From: Dehalococcoidia bacterium | GTDB taxonomy: Bacteria; Chloroflexota; Dehalococcoidia; GIF9; UBA5629 | Reading direction: 5' to 3' | DNA length: 48,439 bases | Assembly (NCBI GenBank): GCA_011170325.1 | Contig: DUEX01000007.1 | Span: 1-48,439 of the forward strand | Made by a program: the position numbers and the translations under genes | In this document: positions 44,190 to 48,439 of the stretch, piece by piece | Position numbering within the stretch: the stretch's first letter is position 1 | Layout: each line of letters starts with the position of its first letter | Notes under the pieces: model-generated | The model's database searches: none | What the model was told of the DNA's origin: nothing | The model's input: the letters and a program-made list of their open reading frames with translations, nothing else

Positions 44190-44247
44190 AAAGCTGGAAC
44201 ACCAACAGAATTCCAAACCATTAACCCAAAGCTCCGCTTTATCTCCC

Positions 44248-45087
44248 CTACTGAAGCATGACTACATAGCTGTTCAGGGGCACTTTAAGGGAATCAGCTA
44301 CTGGCTTGCATTTTGCCACAAGGCAATAGAAAACCTTCCCCTCCGCTGGCAGCTCGGATAGAGATTCATAGTATCCCATGCCTTTAGCAAATATCAGGTC
44401 TGCAGTACCAAATTCACGCTTAAACTGAGCCGAAGCCAAGGAGAAGTCTATTCCCGGAGTAGCTGTCCCCGTGGTTATTATCTCCCCAAGCTCAGCTTCA
44501 AGCCCAGCTCGCCTGATATCTTCAAGCGTAACATCGTCCTGAACCGGCAAGGCCTTAACCACATAAACAACAGGAGCCAACTGTCTCATCCACCTCATAA
44601 CAGGCAAATCAAAAAACACCTCACCAGCATTATCCGCCAGATATAGAACCTTGCTGGCATCCTTAACCTTACCTTCAAATTCCTTTGAATCATCAATTGC
44701 GAAACTCACCTGCCCCCTTATATCCTTTCTGACAACATCGAGGGGTCTGAAGAAATCTATGGTATTTCCTAAGGCTGCTAACTGAAGGCAACCTCTAAAA
44801 TCATCCCCATGTTGAAGCTTTATCTCAGTGGACAGTTCCCTAGCAACTGCAATCTCCTTATCCTTCATCTCCCGATAAGGGTCAGGATTTCGAGCTATCT
44901 TCTTTATCGCATCATGGATTTTGGTGGCGATCACAATAGATACTTCGTCACTCGAAAAGTTATCCCCAAGGACTTTCAGGCTTTCCTGTATCGCCCTTGC
45001 CTTAGTCTGCTCATCGTTGGCTGCCAGCTCCGCAGCCTGATAGGCTAGCCTTTGCAGACACTCATAACAATCTTCAGAAACTTTCAT
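44248..45087 (-). CDS. DUF89 (ARMT1-like) damage-control phosphatase family protein
   Basis: The 279-aa product matches the DUF89 family of metal-dependent phosphatases thought to clear damaged phosphometabolites. It has the N-terminal CYECLQR, the segment ALGNTIDFF, the metal-site motif LYLADNAGEVFFDLP, and IFAKGMGYYESLSE near the end. The N-terminal Cys pair is typical of the small prokaryotic members. The ATG at 45087 has AAGGAG 6 bases upstream; a GTG 6 bases earlier is rejected. A second, broken copy of its 5' end lies at the right edge of the window. Confidence 0.88.
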   Translation of the reverse strand: MKVSEDCYECLQRLAYQAAELAANDEQTKARAIQESLKVLGDNFSSDEVSIVIATKIHDAIKKIARNPDPYREMKDKEIAVARELSTEIKLQHGDDFRGCLQLAALGNTIDFFRPLDVVRKDIRGQVSFAIDDSKEFEGKVKDASKVLYLADNAGEVFFDLPVMRWMRQLAPVVYVVKALPVQDDVTLEDIRRAGLEAELGEIITTGTATPGIDFSLASAQFKREFGTADLIFAKGMGYYESLSELPAEGKVFYCLVAKCKPVADSLKVPLNSYVVMLQ

Positions 45088-45313
45088 ACTCACTCCTTAC
45101 ACTGCATAGACTACTCTTCCCGCAGACAAGGAAATCTCAAACGCTACAACTCTCTTAAAGTATACAGGAAAGATTGACTGGTTAATAAATTTGGCTTGAC
45201 CTCAAGGAATCAAGATCCGAGAGGTGACGCGTTCCCCAAGCTGAGAAAATCCGAACATCTACAGAGGCATGGTTTATCTTAGGATTTAAAGCGAAGAAAA
45301 ATATTACAAAAAT

Positions 45314-45415
45314 TTACCTTCGACCTATAACTCGTAAGAATTCGCCTTCGTCAATCTTGAGCTGTTTAAAGATGTCCGAAAGTGAGTAGGGGCTGATGGT
45401 TTTAGGCGGATACAC
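45314..45415 (-). CDS. Possible small protein or gene fragment (33 aa)
   Basis: In the 421-base gap 45088-45508, the minus strand has a GTG-started frame of 33 codons (VYPPKTISPYSLSDIFKQL, then KIDEGEFLRVIGRR) ending in TAA. The composition is protein-like, but a TAG lies directly before the GTG and there is no ribosome-binding site, so it may be the remnant of a longer gene. The rest of the gap shows only the DUF89 leader region. Confidence 0.3.
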   Translation of the reverse strand: MYPPKTISPYSLSDIFKQLKIDEGEFLRVIGRR

Positions 45416-45508
45416 CTATTGTATTGACCAATCCCAGCTATATACATCCGCTGTCGGCATCTGTGTCAAATCAGTTATTATAACTGCCTTCTGCATTTAT
45501 AGCCTGAC

Positions 45509-45946
45509 TCAGAGATGTTCAATACGGGCCCCTATTAGCGTTGAACGTGTCAGATATTCTGCTGCCAGCCGTCGGTGACAGTAGTTAGGTTCAGCCTCGC
45601 TACAAAGAAGGACAACCCCATCTTCAAATAATGCTGGGACTATATGACGCTCAACCTGACGCTGCCGAATTAGCTCTAGGTAACTTTGCTCAAATTTGAC
45701 CCAATCTCTCGTTTCACGGTACTCACTTATAAACGAGTCTTCCGGTGCCAGTATCGGCATCTCATGGTATTCCATATTGACAATTTGTCCAAGAAAATAA
45801 CGCAGGTCGTTTCGCTTTGTAAATCCTGCCAACTGTGATGTATTGTGAAGACGAATATCCAAAAGGTGCCTCGCTCCACTACGTCGTAGAGCCTCAAAGA
45901 ATTCTTCAGCTGACTTCTTGGTAAAACCAATGGTGTAGATAGTCAC
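45509..45946 (-). CDS. DUF488 family protein
   Basis: The 145-aa product is a complete DUF488 protein: it opens with TIYTIGFTKKSAEEFFEAL, has LLDIRLHNTSQLAGF, and near the end the cysteine motif LLCSEAEPNYCHRR. The biochemical role of the family is not established; it resembles nucleases or nucleotide-binding proteins of defence and repair. The GTG start at 45946 has GAGGT 6 bases upstream. A 32-codon frame (45956-46054) ends 9 bases before it. Confidence 0.88.
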   Translation of the reverse strand: MTIYTIGFTKKSAEEFFEALRRSGARHLLDIRLHNTSQLAGFTKRNDLRYFLGQIVNMEYHEMPILAPEDSFISEYRETRDWVKFEQSYLELIRQRQVERHIVPALFEDGVVLLCSEAEPNYCHRRLAAEYLTRSTLIGARIEHL

Positions 45947-46562
45947 TAAGAAACCTCACAACGGAAGTCGAAGTTGATTGATTCCCACCCCTGCTTTCTC
46001 TTTCCAAGGCGCTTCATCAGTTTGAATTTGCCCAGTGCCACGAATATGCAACATTTAATCTAGCCCTCAGCCAATTATAAAAGTAGCACAACTGCTGCCC
46101 TTAGGCAACCTACCAAGCTAGATTCAAGCTAATTCCAAATAAAATTGAGAGAATAAAAATGGATGACGGAGTATTGCAACTTGAAAACAAAAAAGCTCGC
46201 CAACTCGGATTCAAACTTATCCTCAAGTCAAACCCTCAATTTACCCACCAATACTATTACCAGCCAACTATCCCACTCAACATACACGAGCTACACTAAT
46301 TATATTTAGTCGGGCTAGTTTAGTTAGTCAGCTCGCCTTCCGTTATACTTCAACATTTAAGCAAGCATGATGAATCAGCCTAGTTTTATAAAGAGGTTCG
46401 TCCTTCCCAGTCTGATGTATTTCGGCTACGTGAGCTTGCTTTGGGCAATCTTCGCCTTTGTCTAGATTGTAACAGGAAGATTCAATGATTCGTTGATCAC
46501 CCTTTACCTAGCAGCAATACATGATATAATAGCTAAAGTGCTTAGAAATGGAGGTGCTGCTA
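45947..46562. other. 616-base region without an assured gene; three short frames
   Basis: Three short frames stand out. Minus 46054-45956 codes 32 aa (MLHIRGTGQIQTDEAPWKE...) and ends just before the DUF488 gene. Plus 46159-46299 codes 46 aa (MDDGVLQLENKKARQLGFK...), without a ribosome-binding site. Plus 46367-46465 codes 32 aa with a membrane-helix-like half (SLMYFGYVSLLWAIFAFV). None is recognised; the last is the most gene-like. A promoter for the next gene is at the right end. Confidence 0.35.
46503..46530 (+). promoter_or_regulatory. Predicted promoter of the small membrane/YtxH operon
   Basis: A perfect TATAAT at 46525-46530 has TTTACC 16 bases upstream at 46503-46508. The start near 46537 gives a leader of about 25 bases containing GGAGGT. 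Confidence 0.45.
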
Positions 46563-46850
46563 ATGGACATCGAATGGGTCAGGGACCTGGTTATCTGTAT
46601 CTCAGGGTTGGTGGTAACGGGGGTGCTCATCTTCATCGCTGTGCTTTCTTATTCGTTTTACCACAGGACAAGGGCTGTACTAGACTCAATACAAGCTACC
46701 TCATCAACTATGCAGGAGATTTTCTCCTATATAGAAGATGAAGTGGTTAAACCTGTGATTCAGGTGGTGGCCTTAGTTGAAGGTATACGTCAAGGCATTG
46801 ACACAATCACTAAATTTTTTAAGAAAGAAGAGGGAGGGAGAAATGGCTGA
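46563..46850 (+). CDS. Small single-span membrane protein (DUF948-like)
   Basis: The 95-aa product has one N-terminal membrane helix (LVICISGLVVTGVLIFIAVLS) and a C-terminal amphipathic part with the hydrophobic repeat IFSYIEDEVVKPVIQVVAL, as in DUF948 proteins that accompany YtxH. GGAGGT lies 8-9 bases before ATG 46563, which decides against the ATG 15 bases upstream. Its end overlaps the YtxH gene by 8 bases. A structural or stress role at the membrane is likely. Confidence 0.8.
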   Translation: MDIEWVRDLVICISGLVVTGVLIFIAVLSYSFYHRTRAVLDSIQATSSTMQEIFSYIEDEVVKPVIQVVALVEGIRQGIDTITKFFKKEEGGRNG

Positions 46851-47079
46851 TAAAAATTCAGGTGCTGGATTTGCTACCGGGTTTGTTTTAGGAGCAGTAA
46901 TTGGTTTAGCCATTGGGTTTCTTTATGCTCCACGACCAGGGGAAGAAACAAGAAAAGTATTGAAAAGTGAGGCGGGAAAAGTGAGAGAGAAGACAGCTGA
47001 AGTTGTCGGAAAATTAAAGGAAACTGCAGCTGAGGCGACGAAGAAAGCACAAGCAAAGCTGGAGGAAGCAGAAGAGTAA
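46843..47079 (+). CDS. YtxH domain protein
   Basis: The 78-aa product has the YtxH pattern: a glycine-rich membrane helix (GFATGFVLGAVIGLAIGFL), then LYAPRPGEETRK and an alanine/lysine/glutamate coiled coil. These proteins are linked to stress and the cell surface; their function is not defined. GGGAGGGAG precedes the ATG within the upstream gene. Confidence 0.88.
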   Translation: MADKNSGAGFATGFVLGAVIGLAIGFLYAPRPGEETRKVLKSEAGKVREKTAEVVGKLKETAAEATKKAQAKLEEAEE

Positions 47080-47170
47080 ATAAGGTAAGCTCCTGACCAT
47101 GAGTAGTAATTTTAGCAATTAAGCCCATTTAAATAGTCCAAAACAGAGTTTATTTATATCAACTGTCCGA

Positions 47171-47200
47171 TTGACAATCCCTATGACTTCGAACTAATTT
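47171..47200 (+). promoter_or_regulatory. Possible promoter of the AI-2E family gene
   Basis: A perfect TTGACA at 47171-47176 is followed after 18 bases by TAATTT at 47195-47200 (3 of 6). The start would fall about 30 bases before the TTG start codon. Confidence 0.35.
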
Positions 47201-47237
47201 TCACCGTACGGCCATATAGGAGTGAACGAGGTTAAAC

Positions 47238-48323
47238 TTGCACACAGCAGAGAGCATATTCAGAAGACATTGGCGTCTAATATCCTTCGTACTAGGTATA
47301 TTTATAGTCTTTTGGCTCCTCTACGCTTTGAGAAGTGCCATATTTCCCTTCGTTTGTGGCTTAGTGCTCGCCTACCTTCTGCTACCGATTATTTCGTGGA
47401 TTGAAAAAAGACTGCCTCATCAGGGCAAGTGGCTGTCAACCAAGCGAGTCTTTTTGATAACACTAATCTTCATAATAGTCTTGGGGCTGGCTGGCCTCTT
47501 GACTTTCTACATTATCATGAGTGCCGTTAGTTCCTTTTCGGTTCTATTACAGAATGCACCGCACTATATCTGTGACGGTTTACGCACCTTACAGGAATGG
47601 GCTGAAGGTCTCCGACAGCAGTTTCCCCCGGAAATGCGTCAACAAGTAGATAAATTTATTCTGGATGCAGGGGCAGCGATGGGTAAAGCTATGCAAAGTG
47701 CCTTCATTAAGGGGCTTTCATTTATACCAACTACTTTTAGCCTAATCCTCGGTTTTGTTTCCTTGCCCATTTTCCTCTTCTACATCTTGAAGGATTCGGA
47801 AAAGTTAAGTAAAGGTTTCTATTCGGCTCTATCACCATGGACAGCCGAACAGGCCAAGAATATTGTCTCAATCATTGAAGAAGTGCTTGGACGATATATT
47901 CGCGCCCTGCTAGTGCTTGGGTTCACCGTGGCTTGCCTTTGTTTTATTGGATTATCCATTCTAAGGATAGAACTTGCTCCAGCGTTAGCTATCTTTGCCG
48001 GACTAACCGAGCTCATCCCGATACTGGGCCCCTGGATTGGTGGTGCTATCGCCGTGATAGTTACCTTAGCCACAGCACCGGAAAAGGCTATTTGGGTGGC
48101 TGTTCTCTTTTTGTTGGTTCAACTATTAGAAAACAGTCTACTTGTCCCCAGAATTCAAGGTGGTTATTTGCGTATACACCCAGCTATTGCGCTTGTTTTG
48201 CTTACTTTAGGAGCTTATATTGCCGGCTTCTGGGGGATAATACTAATCGTCCCCTTGGCAGCCACCATCACTGAAATTTACAAATACCTGCGCCACAGCA
48301 CAGAAGTGGAGGAAACTCAGTAG
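47238..48323 (+). CDS. AI-2E family (PerM/YdiK-type) membrane transporter
   Basis: The 361-aa product has the seven to eight membrane helices of the AI-2E/UPF0118 family: an N-terminal pair, a cytoplasmic or luminal segment (LRTLQEWAEGLRQQFP), then FLFYILKDSEKL, GRYIRALLVLGF, ELIPILGPWIGG, and the closing VPRIQGGYLRIHPAIALVLL and GIILIVPLAATI. Members export autoinducer-2 or move Na+/H+; the substrate here is unknown. Translation starts at TTG 47238, with GAGG 8 bases upstream. It follows the YtxH gene by 158 bases. Confidence 0.92.
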   Translation: MHTAESIFRRHWRLISFVLGIFIVFWLLYALRSAIFPFVCGLVLAYLLLPIISWIEKRLPHQGKWLSTKRVFLITLIFIIVLGLAGLLTFYIIMSAVSSFSVLLQNAPHYICDGLRTLQEWAEGLRQQFPPEMRQQVDKFILDAGAAMGKAMQSAFIKGLSFIPTTFSLILGFVSLPIFLFYILKDSEKLSKGFYSALSPWTAEQAKNIVSIIEEVLGRYIRALLVLGFTVACLCFIGLSILRIELAPALAIFAGLTELIPILGPWIGGAIAVIVTLATAPEKAIWVAVLFLLVQLLENSLLVPRIQGGYLRIHPAIALVLLTLGAYIAGFWGIILIVPLAATITEIYKYLRHSTEVEETQ

Positions 48324-48334
48324 CTCCTCCAGCT

Positions 48335-48439
48335 CTTGCAAACACTCATAGTCAATCCTTAGAACCCTCATAGTATCCCTTATATTGTGTAGCCTGCACT
48401 TCGTGGAGGCAAAGGAATTTCAAAACCTCTACCACCTCT
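48335..48439 (-). pseudogene. Duplicated 5' end and leader of a DUF89 gene
   Basis: On the minus strand, ATG 48371 starts MRVLRIDYECLQELEELL, which mirrors MKVSEDCYECLQRL of the DUF89 protein at 45087. The DNA matches over the coding start and about 65 bases of upstream leader, with small indels. The similarity stops within some 12 codons, just before the AI-2E gene. The leader runs off the window edge. It is a broken copy. Confidence 0.6.

Noticed and set aside
46159-46299. 46-codon plus-strand frame as a confident gene
   Set aside because: No ribosome site, low-complexity tail and no recognisable family; only noted within the intergenic entry.
1-48439. CRISPR arrays, tRNA or rRNA genes, transposases or phage genes
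   Set aside because: I saw no regular repeat-spacer pattern, no tRNA-like clover sequence and no transposase or integrase motif; a tRNAscan or profile search could not be run.

Overview
The window reads as chromosomal DNA of an anaerobic, probably uncultured member of the Chloroflexota, most likely the Dehalococcoidia. This is an inference. It rests on a cobalamin salvage operon with cobalamin riboswitches, large BNR/Asp-box surface proteins like the putative S-layer protein of Dehalococcoides, 2-hydroxyacyl-CoA dehydratase-type enzymes with a B12 mutase, thiolase/DUF35 pairs, and single-membrane export signals. GC is moderate, and several genes use TTG or GTG starts.

Layout. 1-3770: lower-ligand and salvage half of a B12 operon (cobQ 3' end, cobO, cobT, cobS, a PP-loop ATPase, cobU), tightly packed with overlaps. 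3810-9094: two near-identical cobalamin riboswitches, each followed by an intrinsic terminator. The first precedes a 93-aa unknown protein and a BtuF-like lipoprotein; the second precedes a 1090-aa membrane-anchored surface protein. A cobU 3' remnant follows. 9238-16225: a DegV protein, an Ig-like surface protein and a second large surface protein sharing a gene-conversion tract with the first. 16511-20910: a KaiC-like ATPase and two paralogous RecA/KaiC-type ATPases with C-terminal V4R-like sensor domains. 20924-24509: a ferritin-like/VIT1 metal transporter (minus strand) and purine salvage (hpt, ade).

24589-32351: an acyl-CoA metabolism locus with a 2-hydroxyacyl-CoA dehydratase/benzoyl-CoA reductase-type pair and activator, a split B12 acyl-CoA mutase with altered active-site residues, a MaoC hydratase and an acyl-CoA dehydrogenase, with two broken small genes between. 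32588-39996 (minus): a GYD protein, an orphan receiver, an alpha/beta hydrolase, then glyS-sbcD-histidine kinase-LuxR regulator as one overlapping operon. 40139-43395: thiolase and DUF35 partner, then a shortened lipoprotein version of the surface propeller. 43494-48439: HAD hydrolase, DUF89 protein, DUF488 protein, small membrane/YtxH proteins, an AI-2E family permease, and a duplicated 5' fragment of the DUF89 gene at the edge.

How the genes fit together. B12 salvage and import supply the cofactor for the mutase. The riboswitches tie a BtuF-like binding protein and, unusually, a giant surface protein to corrinoid status. Three genes have strong promoters whose predicted start site falls on or within a few bases of the start codon, suggesting leaderless mRNAs. 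I saw no tRNA, rRNA, CRISPR array or transposase gene. All assignments come from reading the sequence by eye; no database search was run.
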